Part shown: positions 41,280-50,400 of the stretch, piece after piece | Layout of the letters: each line of letters starts with the position of its first letter | How positions within the stretch are numbered: the stretch's first letter is position 1 | NCBI GenBank assembly: GCA_046152925.1 | Contig: JBJXFX010000040.1 | Coordinates: forward strand, 25,608-89,607 | Length of the DNA stretch: 64,000 bases | Source: CAMAUF01 sp046152925 | GTDB taxonomy: Bacteria > Chloroflexota > Dehalococcoidia > Tepidiformales > Tepidiformaceae | Direction of reading: 5' to 3' | Position numbers and translations under genes: made by a program | The notes under the pieces: generated by a model | The model's input: only the letters and a program-made list of their open reading frames with translations | The model's database searches: none | Told to the model about the DNA's origin: nothing

Positions 41280-42707
41280 CTATTGCGCCTTGACGTTGCG
41301 GTAGCAGAGGCGCTCATTGCCGGCCCCGTCCACCGCTTTGAAGGTGACCTTCCAGAGCGCGCCCGTGGCGCCCGCGAAGGTCCACGTGTTGGGGGCTGGC
41401 CGCGGGACGGCGCCCGCGAAGCTGCCGCCGCCGAGCGACGTCTTGACGATGTTCGCCACCGTCTTCGTCACGCCGGAGAGGTTGTCCGTCGCCGTGAAAT
41501 CGAGCACGAGCGGGGTCGAACCCGTCTTGCTGATAATGTAGGGCGAGACCGGGGCCGTGCAGGTCGGCGCGTGGGTGTCGATCTGGATGAACAGGCCGAC
41601 AGGCTCAACCGCGACGTTGCCGGCGTTGTCGACGCACGTGCCCGGCGGGTTGAAGACGTGCTTGCCCTGGCTGGTGAAGTTCATCCGAGCGGGGTAGGTG
41701 TTGGTCGCGACACCGGAGCCGCCCGCTTCATCCATGCAGCTGATGAAGACGGCGACGTCCTTTGTCGTCCACGTGTTCGGCGTGTACGTCGATGCCACGG
41801 GGGCAGAGGCTGCTTGCGTGTCGAGGCTGGAGAAGGTCCCGTAGAGCGCGTACACGATCTTCAACACCGGCGGTGTGTTGTCCCCGATAACAAGGACCTC
41901 GAACTCCACGCAATCGGGATCCGAGTAGTTGCCCGCAACGTCGAGCGCCATCACACAAAACAGGTGCGGCCCGTTCGCAAGCTCCGGCGTCGTGTACGGG
42001 CTTGTGCATGGCGAGTACTCGTCGGGGTCGTCGAGGGGGCTCGGGTCGACGGCGCAGAGCGTCTCATCGATCCCGGAGAAGACCAACTGCACACCCGGGC
42101 CGTTCGCGCAGCTTGCGGCCGAACCAATGCCTGGGTAGACGCAGACCTCAACGTCGCTGGACTCGAACGCGAAAGTGGGCGTGGTGTCGGCGATCGCAGA
42201 GACCGTAGGGCCACTGGTGATCTGCGCGAAGGGCTTGGTTTGGTCGATGCGGATCTGGCGCGTGAACGGCTGGCTGACGTTGTCGGAGTTGTCCCTTACC
42301 TCGAACGTCGCCGTGAAATCAGTGTCGTCGAACCACGAGAGGTTCGAGCAAGCTGAGAGCGCGCCGTGGGGTGAGAAGGAGTTGAAGAGCCCGCCCCGAG
42401 TCCACAGCTGACCCAGGCCGCTCACGTCCGTGTTATCAAAGGTATCTGGGTCCGTCGCACAGACTTTAACGAGCAGCTCCATGTCGTTCGTCCAGTCGCC
42501 ATCGTTCACGGCCGGGACAGTGCTCACGGAGTCGACATTCGGTGGGGTCACGTCGTTGTAGGTACGGTTAATCGCCGCCCTGGCGGCCTGGTCCTGAAGG
42601 ATCTGAATGCCCGCCGCAGCTGCAGCGAACAAAGGAAGTAAGACGGCCGCGACCTGTACCCAGGTCCGCATCCGCCTCCGGACTGATGTTGGTGGGGCGC
42701 TACTCAA
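41280..42707 (-). CDS. Secreted Ig-like protein, paralogue B
   Basis: A 475-residue secreted protein with the same plan as paralogue A: TTG start (42707) with AGGAG in the same place, signal anchor (SSAPPTSVRRRMRTWVQVAA, then VLLPLFAAAAAGIQIL), Ig-like domains (IDQTKPFAQITSGPTVSAIA; DTTPTFAFESSDVEVCVYPG), and the shared C-terminal module ending AGNERLCYRNVKAQ. Last 200 residues and the 3' flank including the terminator are almost the same as in paralogue A, pointing to a recent tandem duplication with the N-terminal domains free to diverge. Confidence 0.85.
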   Translation of the reverse strand: MSSAPPTSVRRRMRTWVQVAAVLLPLFAAAAAGIQILQDQAARAAINRTYNDVTPPNVDSVSTVPAVNDGDWTNDMELLVKVCATDPDTFDNTDVSGLGQLWTRGGLFNSFSPHGALSACSNLSWFDDTDFTATFEVRDNSDNVSQPFTRQIRIDQTKPFAQITSGPTVSAIADTTPTFAFESSDVEVCVYPGIGSAASCANGPGVQLVFSGIDETLCAVDPSPLDDPDEYSPCTSPYTTPELANGPHLFCVMALDVAGNYSDPDCVEFEVLVIGDNTPPVLKIVYALYGTFSSLDTQAASAPVASTYTPNTWTTKDVAVFISCMDEAGGSGVATNTYPARMNFTSQGKHVFNPPGTCVDNAGNVAVEPVGLFIQIDTHAPTCTAPVSPYIISKTGSTPLVLDFTATDNLSGVTKTVANIVKTSLGGGSFAGAVPRPAPNTWTFAGATGALWKVTFKAVDGAGNERLCYRNVKAQ

Positions 42708-42875
42708 CCTTCAGGACTCCTCTTCGAGCTTAGTTGGGCGTCTTGCTGCCGCGAGGGCAGCTAGCGAGCATCATGCACGGGCGGCATGACTGTCGTCAAT
42801 GAACGTATCGGCCGGGCGCGGGCCGTCCCACCCGGTGCACCCCGAGCTGACGGGATCCGTCTCCCCAAAATGCAA

Positions 42876-42901
42876 CAAAGGGGCGGTTGCCCGCCCCTTT
42901 G
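42876..42901 (-). terminator. Hairpin terminator after the third secreted protein
   Basis: An 11-bp stem CAAAGGGGCGG with a 4-bp loop (TTGC) and a full complementary arm, 27 bp after the stop on the minus strand. T-rich sequence follows. Confidence 0.8.
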
Positions 42902-42927
42902 TCCTGGATGGTTCGCAGCAGTGCCCG

Positions 42928-44457
42928 TTACCGGACGGAGGCCACCCTGAAGGTGCAGGTGTTCGAGTTCCCTGCCATGTCGGTCACCTTGCCCGTCGCC
43001 GTCCAGAAACGGCCACGCGCACCGGTGAACATCCATTGCGTCCCGCTCGGCGCCGGGAAGGCAGCACCGGTGAAGTTCGCGCCAGGCGTGATGCTGATGA
43101 TCTCCTTCGAAGCGACACCGGAGGTCACGTCGCTACCGGTGACGTTGATCTTCACGCCAACGGTCGCGCCGATCTTCGCGCGGTTGGAAGCGCTCATCCG
43201 GCAGGACGGGCCGCGTGTGTCCACGCCGACCCACGCCCCGACTGGGACGTCGGCCACGTTGCCGACGTTGTCGACGCAGCCGCCGGAGAAGACGAGGGTG
43301 TGCTTCCCTTCTTGGGTGAAGAACATCTTCTGGACGCCGAAGCTGTTCGCGGCGACGCCCGAGTGGTCGTCCTTGCAGGTCACTTCGATGGCGACCCGGT
43401 GCGGGTACCACTTGTTCAACATCGCGTCGCTCACCGGGCCTTGCGGGCCGGGGACTTCTGTATCCTGGCCAGCGCCCTTATAGACACCGACGCGGAGGAC
43501 GAGGTACGGCTTCGTCTTGTCGATCCAGACTTCCGCTGGGTCGACATCGACTTCATCGGACTCATTGCCAGCAACGTCACTGCAGGTCTGGTCCTGCGGC
43601 GTTGGGTGCTTGCCAGTTGTAGCGTACATGACGCCGGCCGGGAAGCTCGCGACATCGACGCCCGAAACGTCAGGTGCGTTGGTCGTAGGGTCCGTGCAGG
43701 TCCAGGCAAGGGTGACAGTCAGAGCCGTCCAATGCGGTGGGCCGCTGTAGACAACGCCCATGCTGTCTTCGAGCGTGTAGGTAAGGACGGGCTTCGTCTT
43801 GTCGATCCAGACTTCGGGGAGCGTCGGGACATCGGCGATGTTGCCAGCCTCGTCCGCGCAGTCGGGCGTGGGCGCTGACACCGTGGTCTTGCCCTCAGCG
43901 CTGATCACCTCGTAGGGCGGGCCGGGCTCAGTGGCCATGGGCGCGACATCGCCATCGAACCCGGTGCAACTCCACGTCACGGTGACGTTGAGATTGGTCC
44001 ATGTGCCTGGCGTGTACGCGCCATCGATGGTGAGCAGGCCGTAGCTCAATTCCGGCTTCGTCTTGTCGATCTTGACCATCGCCGGGTTCACACTTACTGC
44101 GACTGAGTCGCTGCCCGGGACATTGTTATCGGTGCACTTCTGAGCTACGGGCGTTAGCGTCGTTCCTTCGCTGATATACGTGACGTCCAGGGGCTGGCTG
44201 GCTACCGAGTGACTGGGATCAACGGTACAGGTCCAATCCAACGTCACGTTTTGGTTGGTCCAGGCGCCGGTGTAGCCGAGGGTGTCGGCGGTCTTGATGG
44301 TATAGGTCAAGACGGGTTTGTCGTCCCCGCCTGGGTGGGCGCTGGCTCGCTCGGCGGTCAACAGGAACGCGCCGCCCGCGAACGCCGCGATCAGCGGCAG
44401 AATGATGGCCGCGAGCGAGGCGAACCGCCTCACTCGCGCCGAATGGTCCTCTCTCAT
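42928..44457 (-). CDS. Secreted protein with four Ig-like domains
   Basis: A 509-residue secreted protein. After the signal (ASLAAIILPLIAAFAGGAFL) it has four consecutive Ig-like domains of about 90-100 residues, each introduced by the same linker I/VDKTKP (for example VKIDKTKPELSYGLLTIDGA and VWIDKTKPVLTYTLEDSMG), and each with a CxDxxGN-like strand (CADEAGN, CSDVAGNE). It ends with the shared C-terminal module from VDTRGPSCRMSASNRAK to AGNSNTCTFRVASVR. No catalytic motif. Its own hairpin terminator follows. Confidence 0.87.
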   Translation of the reverse strand: MREDHSARVRRFASLAAIILPLIAAFAGGAFLLTAERASAHPGGDDKPVLTYTIKTADTLGYTGAWTNQNVTLDWTCTVDPSHSVASQPLDVTYISEGTTLTPVAQKCTDNNVPGSDSVAVSVNPAMVKIDKTKPELSYGLLTIDGAYTPGTWTNLNVTVTWSCTGFDGDVAPMATEPGPPYEVISAEGKTTVSAPTPDCADEAGNIADVPTLPEVWIDKTKPVLTYTLEDSMGVVYSGPPHWTALTVTLAWTCTDPTTNAPDVSGVDVASFPAGVMYATTGKHPTPQDQTCSDVAGNESDEVDVDPAEVWIDKTKPYLVLRVGVYKGAGQDTEVPGPQGPVSDAMLNKWYPHRVAIEVTCKDDHSGVAANSFGVQKMFFTQEGKHTLVFSGGCVDNVGNVADVPVGAWVGVDTRGPSCRMSASNRAKIGATVGVKINVTGSDVTSGVASKEIISITPGANFTGAAFPAPSGTQWMFTGARGRFWTATGKVTDMAGNSNTCTFRVASVR

Positions 44458-45047
44458 GCTTCCTTCTTCCTCTCCCGTTATGTGCGCCCGTGTGAATTCG
44501 GGTGCAGGGAGTATGCGCCTTCTCCCGCGCGTTGACGAGTAGCGCGCGATACACCTCCCGCCAACTTCGTCCCGGACAACGAGCGAGCCCTCCGCTGTTC
44601 AGGGAGGGCTCGCAACGGGGATTACGTCGTAGTTGCCGCGAGGCTACCGCCCGACGACGAAGCTCACGCTCGTGGTGCCGCTGCCGCCGACGTTTAGGGT
44701 CGCGACCTTGTTGGCGCCTTCAACCCGTAGGCCGTGTACGTCACCTGGCGATAGGCATCGAGGACCGGGCCCTCGAGGGCCCGCGCCATCTCGCTGTAGG
44801 TCGCGCGGTCCATCTGGGCCGCCAGGTGTTCGGACTTGGCGATGCCCTAGCGCACGGCTGGATCTCGCGCTGGGGCGAGCCGAAGCACATCTGGGAATGC
44901 CGGGCGCGCGCAACGTAACCGTCACCACTCCTCCCGCTCTCCACTCCTGCTCCACTTCGCCTCCCCGGCCGATCTTCACAGTAGAGCCTGCATTCTGCCT
45001 TCTGCCGCTGCCCAGAGCGCGTACAATCCCCCGAGGAGGTTGCGCCT
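44458..45047. other. Gene-poor region with remnants of broken genes
   Basis: This 590-bp stretch has no intact gene. On the minus strand, 44644 and onward ends in frame with GTTSVSFVVGR and a stop, 31 bp before the 44583-44613 hairpin; this is where the 3' end of an eighth secreted gene would be. Another minus-strand frame gives MDRATYSEMARALEGPVLD and YRQVTYTAYGLKAPT, and the plus frame around 44850-44918 gives AHGWISRWGEPKHIWECRA, both truncated without RBS. I interpret these as remains of deleted genes. Confidence 0.45.
44583..44613 (-). terminator. Hairpin, terminator-like
   Basis: An 11-bp stem GCGAGCCCTCC with a 9-bp loop and full complement. No T tract follows on the minus strand, so it is weaker than the others; it lies 31 bp after the stop of the broken minus-strand frame and may be what is left of the terminator of a lost gene. 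Confidence 0.5.
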
Positions 45048-45713
45048 GTGTGGTTCTTCCGGCGACGGCGACGCCCAGCTCCTGTCCAGGAGGCACCCAC
45101 CGTGACACTTTCCGAGACCATCGCGCAGGCGGTCGCCCAGCCGGTAACCGCGGAAGCGCCGGCCCCGGCGGCCGATTCCCAACCTGAAGGCTTCCCGCGC
45201 CTCGGCGCCGGGCTGCCGCTTGGCCCCCGGATGCGGACCCAGCTCACGGGCTCCGACGCGCGCACCGACCGTCTCGTCAAAGACGTCCGTCACGACCTCG
45301 AGCGGCTGCGGCGCAAACTCGACGCCTTCGAAGCCGTCCCTGATGAGCTCACCGAAGTGGACCTCGAGGCTGTCGCCGAGCACCCCGACGCCGCGGCCGC
45401 GCTGCCCCCGGCCCTGCTCGTTCGCGGCCTCGTCCGGGCCCACGACCACAACGAGCAGCTCGCCACGGAGAACGACGCGCAGCTGGCGCGCATCTCCGAG
45501 CTGGAGCTTGAGATCCACGACCTCCGCGAGGAGAAGTCGTACATGCGGGGCCGTCTGGAAACGATGGAGCAGGTGATCGGCGCGCTCCACGCGAACATTC
45601 AGGACCTGCGCCTCGCCCGCGACTCCGTCAGCCACCCGGTGGTCGAGCCCGCGACCGCGCCGCGCGTGCTGCGGCCCGCGCCGGCCGAGGTCCTCGAAGC
45701 CGCCGAGGCATGA
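45048..45713 (+). CDS. Coiled-coil protein with basic N-terminus
   Basis: A 221-residue protein I cannot assign to a family. It begins with an Arg cluster (FFRRRRRPAPV), has a Pro/Ala-rich linker, then TDRLVKDVRHDLERLRRKLD and a long heptad-like region HDHNEQLATENDAQLARISE plus LELEIHDLREEKSYMRGRLE, predicted as coiled coil (about 130-190), and an acidic end. Such a layout suggests a scaffold or filament. GTG 45048 has GAGGAGG. Its stop overlaps the next start (ATGA). Confidence 0.7.
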   Translation: MWFFRRRRRPAPVQEAPTVTLSETIAQAVAQPVTAEAPAPAADSQPEGFPRLGAGLPLGPRMRTQLTGSDARTDRLVKDVRHDLERLRRKLDAFEAVPDELTEVDLEAVAEHPDAAAALPPALLVRGLVRAHDHNEQLATENDAQLARISELELEIHDLREEKSYMRGRLETMEQVIGALHANIQDLRLARDSVSHPVVEPATAPRVLRPAPAEVLEAAEA

Positions 45714-45970
45714 CCACGCACCGGCCCGCCCTGACCCGACCGCGGCCGGAGAGCCGCCGGGAGGTCGCGCATGAGGCTGCGGCCTTGCGCGAGTTCGCCA
45801 CGCGGCGCTACACCGAGGTCGACCTCCTCGTCGTCGCGATGCGGGACCACATCGCGGACCTCCAAATCGAGCGCGACCGCCTGCTGAGCGAAGTCGCCCG
45901 CCTGCGCGATGACTCCCGCCGCGAACGGGCGTCGTGGCTGGCCCGGGGGACGAAGCCGAATCGGTCGTAG
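45710..45970 (+). CDS. Small coiled-coil protein, partner of the upstream gene
   Basis: An 86-residue protein with a helical stretch VDLLVVAMRDHIADLQIERD and RLLSEVARLRDDSRRERASW, again coiled-coil-like and rich in Arg/Asp. The ATGA overlap with the preceding gene implies a fixed ratio, and the shared coiled-coil character suggests the two products bind each other. No known domain. It ends 206 bp before the ORF6N gene. Confidence 0.65.
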   Translation: MTTHRPALTRPRPESRREVAHEAAALREFATRRYTEVDLLVVAMRDHIADLQIERDRLLSEVARLRDDSRRERASWLARGTKPNRS

Positions 45971-46025
45971 AAGTACCGACTTCCGAGCAGCGAGTTCCGA
46001 GCGAGGGCTGCGCTCGTTCTCGCTT

Positions 46026-46046
46026 GAGGCCGCAATTTGCGACCTC
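46026..46046. repeat. 21-bp near-palindrome upstream of the ORF6N gene
   Basis: Arms GAGGCCGCAA and TTGCGACCTC around a central T pair at nine of ten positions. It has the same length and architecture (GAG, x, x, C, x, CAA, centre, TTG) as the perfect palindromes at 46083 and 46383 and is 57 bp upstream of the first of them. In the gene's reading phase it would spell LRPQFATS, a variant of the ORF6N motif. Confidence 0.7.
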
Positions 46047-46082
46047 ACGTGTGGCGAAGGCGGGCCCCGAGAGCGCCGGTTT

Positions 46083-46103
46083 GAGATCCCAAATTGGGAT
46101 CTC
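46083..46103. repeat. 21-bp perfect palindrome upstream of the ORF6N gene
   Basis: Arms GAGATCCCAA and TTGGGATCTC around one central base, 100 percent paired. The 24-bp run 46080-46103, which includes it, recurs exactly at 46380-46403, 300 bp away, inside the ORF6N coding sequence. It lies 74 bp before the start codon, where a repressor site could sit. Confidence 0.8.
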
Positions 46104-46176
46104 GGACACGGCCCGTGATTGGGGCCTGGCGCAGTGCCTTGGGGCTAGGGGCGCGCGTCCGTAGACTGGCGGCCAG

Positions 46177-46710
46177 ATGGATGAACTTCCTAGCACGCCA
46201 GGCGCGAACCAGCTCATCACCCTGATCCACGAGGTGCGGGGGACATTCGTGCTCCTGGACTCAGATCTGGCCGGGCTCTATGGCGTTGCCACGCGCGAGC
46301 TTACGCGCGCGGTCAAGCGGCACCTCGACCGTTTCCCGCCGGACTTCATGTTTCAGTTGGCTTGGGACGAGTGGGACGCTTTGAGATCCCAAATTGGGAT
46401 CTCAATGACAGGACGGGGTGGGAGGCAGTACCAGCCGTACGTCTTCACCGAGGAGGGCGTCGCGATGCTCTCCTCCGTGCTCAACAGCCCGCGCGCCGTC
46501 CAGGTGAACATCGCCATCATGCGCGCGTTCGTCGGCATGCGCCGGCTCGCCGCCTCACACGCCGAGCTGGCCGCTCGGCTCGATGCGCTCGAGGCCGATT
46601 ATGACGAGCAGTTCCGGGCCGTCTTCGAGGCGATCCGGGAACTGATGTCCCCAGACCCAGCGCCGTCACGGCGGCTGGGCTTCATCACACGACAGGAGAT
46701 CTCCGCGTGA
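46177..46710 (+). CDS. ORF6N domain protein (phage-type DNA-binding regulator)
   Basis: A 177-residue protein with the ORF6N domain over residues 12 to about 130: LIHEVRGTFVLLDSDLAGLYGV, ATRELTRAVKRHLDRFPPDF, MFQLAWDEWDALRSQIGIS, then QPYVFTEEGVAMLSSVLNSP and RAVQVNIAIMRAFVGMRRLA. The rest is a helical tail (HAELAARLDALEADYDEQF). ORF6N domains occur in phage and bacterial proteins related to KilA-N and Bro-N and bind DNA. The palindrome in its own coding region gives the LRSQIGIS segment. The stop overlaps the start of the phosphoesterase gene (GTGA). Confidence 0.9.
   Translation: MDELPSTPGANQLITLIHEVRGTFVLLDSDLAGLYGVATRELTRAVKRHLDRFPPDFMFQLAWDEWDALRSQIGISMTGRGGRQYQPYVFTEEGVAMLSSVLNSPRAVQVNIAIMRAFVGMRRLAASHAELAARLDALEADYDEQFRAVFEAIRELMSPDPAPSRRLGFITRQEISA
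46383..46403. repeat. 21-bp perfect palindrome inside the ORF6N gene
   Basis: The same perfect palindrome as at 46083-46103; in this copy the pairing extends two base pairs further (TT and AA flanks). It encodes LRSQIGIS, the conserved strand of the ORF6N domain. Spacing to the upstream copy is exactly 300 bp. Confidence 0.85.
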
Positions 46711-47339
46711 GCTTGGTCCATACGCAATTCGCAGACCACGACTACCTTCGGATCGGCCTCATTTCGGACACGCACATCCCGGAGGCGCGAAGGGAGCTCT
46801 GGCCGCAAGTCTTCGAGGCCTTTGCGGGGGTCGACCTCATCCTGCATGGCGGCGACATCCACGAGCTTGTCGTCCTCGACCAGCTCCACGACATCGCCCC
46901 ACTCTGGGCGGCTCGGGGCAACGGCGAGGATGGCTCTGGCGGGCGCCCCATCCAACCCGACCATCCGCGCCTTCGGGAAGCGTGGCTCCTCAAGCTCGGG
47001 GGGCTCGTTGTCGGCCTAACCCACGATGTCCCAATCCCGGAATACCCGCCGCACCTGACGCTGGACCGCGCCTTGCAGCGCTACTTCGGCCGGACGGACC
47101 TGGACGTGCTCATCTACGGCGACACCCACGTCGAGGCGATCGACACCTTCCCCCACGAGACCGGCGAGACCCTTTGTGTGAACCCTGGTTCGCCCACCTA
47201 CCCGCACAACCTCGACACGCGCCTCGGGACGATCGGCTTCCTTGAAATCAGCAGCGGGAAAGCCGAGGCGACCATCTGGCAATTGAACGAAGACGGCATC
47301 GTGCCGTTCGATTGGAGCACGCAGCGCAAGTGGCGCTGA
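46707..47339 (+). CDS. Metallophosphoesterase, YfcE type
   Basis: A 210-residue calcineurin-like phosphoesterase of the YfcE/MJ0936 group. Motifs are GLISDTHIPE, LILHGGDIH, RGNGEDG in place of the usual GN-C/H-D, THDVPIPEYP in place of the usual G-H-G, and IYGDTHVEAIDTF in place of G-H-T-H. Some metal ligands are thus altered, so activity may be reduced or different. It starts at GTG 46707, overlapping the ORF6N stop. It is followed by a strong bidirectional terminator. Confidence 0.82.
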   Translation: MSLVHTQFADHDYLRIGLISDTHIPEARRELWPQVFEAFAGVDLILHGGDIHELVVLDQLHDIAPLWAARGNGEDGSGGRPIQPDHPRLREAWLLKLGGLVVGLTHDVPIPEYPPHLTLDRALQRYFGRTDLDVLIYGDTHVEAIDTFPHETGETLCVNPGSPTYPHNLDTRLGTIGFLEISSGKAEATIWQLNEDGIVPFDWSTQRKWR

Positions 47340-47360
47340 GCGCGTCGTAGTGGTGATCGC

Positions 47361-47392
47361 GAAGGCCCCGGCGGTTTCCCGCCGGGGCCTTC
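47361..47392. terminator. Bidirectional hairpin terminator
   Basis: A 14-bp stem GAAGGCCCCGGCGG with a 4-bp loop, between the convergent phosphoesterase and the large secreted protein gene, and flanked by T-rich sequence on the plus side. The same stem core recurs at 52.14 kb. Confidence 0.85.
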
Positions 47393-47421
47393 ATCGTTTG
47401 GAGCAGTGCAGTCCTCGCGGC

Positions 47422-50400
47422 CTAGCGGCTGCGCAACGTCGCCTTGCAGGTGTTCGAATTGCCCGCGCGGTCGAAGACCTCATAGGTGGCCACCCAGCCG
47501 CGGTTCTTCGCGCCTGGGAAGCTCACGGTCTGCGGGATGTTTCCGCCGATCGTGAAGCCGGTGGCCAGGACCGGGGAAACGGGCTTCGACGAGGTGTCGG
47601 TCGTGCCGTCGAACCGGTAGATGTCCTTCAGGACGGTCTTGAAGACGCCGCTGATGGTGTCACTGCTCGTCGTCTTCAGCTGGATCGCCAGCGTCTGCCC
47701 GATGCGGGCGGACTTGGCGCCGAAGATGACCTTGCAGGTCGGCCGCGTCTTGTCGATCTGGACGACCAGCGGGAAGCCCGGCGGCGGCGGCGCCAGGTTG
47801 CCGGCTTCGTCCACGCAGCGCCACTTCGGGTCGAGCGTGAGCGTCGTCTTGCCTTCGCGCGAGGCGCCGAACGCCACGGGTGGGGTGTCCGGGTCGCCAA
47901 GCGTCGGGTAGGTGTTCCCGATGTCGGGCGGCGCTGTGTCGGGCGGATTTGTGCCGCGCTTCTTGATCCCGGAGCCGCCGGCGTTGTCGGCGCAGGTGAA
48001 GCTCACCTGGACCGGCCCACGGACCCACGATCCCGGCACGTAGGGCTGACCGGTCGCCCCGTCGATGACTTTGGCGGTCACCGACGGCTTCACCGTATCT
48101 ATAAGGAAAGCATAGACGGCAGGCGTCGGGTCGACGTTGCCATCGTTGTCGACGGCGGCCGCGCTGAAGGTGTACTTGCCATCAGCGAGCGGGCCGAGCG
48201 TGATGGTGCCATCAGGCCCCACGTTGGGGCAGGGGATGACCACGTTGTTGAGCCTGCAGATGAAGCTCACAATCCCCGAGCTGATCGGCGGGTCGATGCC
48301 GAAGTAAGTGAAGGTCGGGGTGTTGTCGTTGCCAACGGCGGGCGGCACGATGCCGAGGTAGGTCTCCGGCGGGCCTGCCTCCGCGTCGGGGACGACCTGG
48401 ATGCGGTAGTCGTTCTCGGCGGCGCCGGGGTCGCCCTGGTCGCCGGTCCGCTCGTAGGCGAGCGGATGATGGGTGCTTATCTGGCCTGGGTCGCCCGGAA
48501 GGCTGGTCCACTCGACGATCGTCGAGAAGATCTGCCCACCGTTGATCGCGGCCGCGCCAACGACGACGTCGAATGACATCGTGACCGTGGCCCCATCCGG
48601 GATGACTGGCCAGACGGCGTCGATAGCGGCCCCAGCGATCGTGCAGGCTGTGGCGCCGCCCGTGCAGCTCACGGTTCCGGGCACGTACGAGAGGCCGAAG
48701 GGCATGATGTCGGTGAGCACCGCGTTGAGGGCATCGGCGTCGCTCGCCGCGGTGTGGCTCAAGGTCAGCGTGATCGTGACTGTGTCGCCAATGGCGGGGA
48801 TCGCCGGGCTAAAGCCCGACGAGAGCTGCAGTTGCGGCTCGGCAATCGTCACTGCGACGCTCACCGGGCCTTCGGACCCGCCAGTGAAGGCGAGCGTGGC
48901 GCTGTTGTTCCGGGAAACGCCGCGGTCGTTGCCGGGCACGTTGAGGACGACTGCCACATACCGGATCACCACCGTCTCAGTGACGGTGTCGTCGGTGTCG
49001 AGGTTCTCCAACGTGCACAGGTTAAACGTCACGGTCTGACCCTGGTTCGAGACCACGATGGGCGAAGGACAGGGCCCAACGGTCGTTGGGCCGTTGTAGT
49101 CCGTCTGGAGCCACTCGACGAACGCGAGCCCAGGTGCAAGCTGGTCAGTGATCACCGCATTCGGCAGCGTCCCTTCGGGGACCGTGACCGTGAGGTCGTA
49201 CGTGACACGTTCGCCGATAACCACGGTCGTTCCGGTCGTGTGGGAGGCGCTCGTCGTCACGAACGACTTTGCGATAGCGGCCGGCGCGACGGTGATCGTC
49301 GCCGGGTCTTGGCGCGGTGAGCTCAGGTGGTTGGCGCCTGTCGGCGAACCGCGGAACTCGGTAATCTGGCCGTTTGTCGTCAGCACCTGATCCGGTGTCA
49401 CGCTGGAGGGGATGGTGGCGGTGAAGGTGACGAGGACGACGTCCGTGTTGTCGCCCGTGGTCGCGCCTGGCACCGGAGCGGTCAGTGTGAGGCCCGTCGT
49501 CAGCGACCCTGTGTTGGCCAATGGGTTGCCGTCCCCGTCGGTCACGCTAACGAGCGAGCCGAAGGTCAGGCCGGCAGGGAGGACCGCCCGCAGGACGCTG
49601 TTGTACGCCTCGGCGTTGCCGCTGTTTTGGACCGTCATCACGAAGGTGACGGTGTCGCCCGCGTCGGCGTTGGCAAGGCTGCAATCGAGACGGCCGAGCG
49701 AGATGCCGGTGACCGGCACGGTCGCGTTGCACGTCCCAGCCGAGAAGGTAGCGTTCAGGTTCGTCTTGGCGACGATGCCCGTCCGGATCACCAAGTTCGG
49801 CTCGCCAAGTTGGACTTGGACGATCGCGTCGGCCTGCGATGGCTGGTTGAAGGTCGACTTCTCCGTGCCGCGAGCCTGGTTCGTGAGGAAGAGGCCGTCC
49901 GCGAACGGGTCGTCCCGGACGGTGACCGTGAAGAAGATCTCGATGACGCGGGGGGCGTTGGTCCCATCGTCCCAGTCACCGAAGTCCCAGACGAGCGTGT
50001 TCACCGGGCTGGCGTTGGCCGTAAACGAGGGAGCTACGGCCGTGAACGTGTTGCCCGGGCCGAAGGCCCAGCGCCCGGCCGGGGGCGTGGCGGTCGAAGC
50101 GACGCTGGCCGTCACCTCGGCCCCGTCGAACACGGGCAGCGGGAGGAAGTCCGTAAGGATGAGGTCCTCGAAGTCGCTCGTCGGCAGCGTGTAGCGGAGG
50201 CGATACGTGACGGTATCGCCAGGGGTGACCCGCTGGCCAGGAAGCACCGGGGTGCCATTGATCGACGTCAGGGCCTTCTCGATCGAGCCGACCGCGATGG
50301 AAATGCTCGAGGCGCTGGAATCCGCCTCCGTCCCGTTGACCGTCGAGAGGTCGGTCACGTCCAGCACATCGCCAGTGACCGTCACGCTGTTCTGGATGAC

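Noticed and set aside
45934..46164. A 76-codon frame containing LRPQFATS and LRSQIGIS upstream of the ORF6N gene
   Set aside because: No RBS, no domain beyond the palindromes; the motifs come from the repeated sites, not from a protein.
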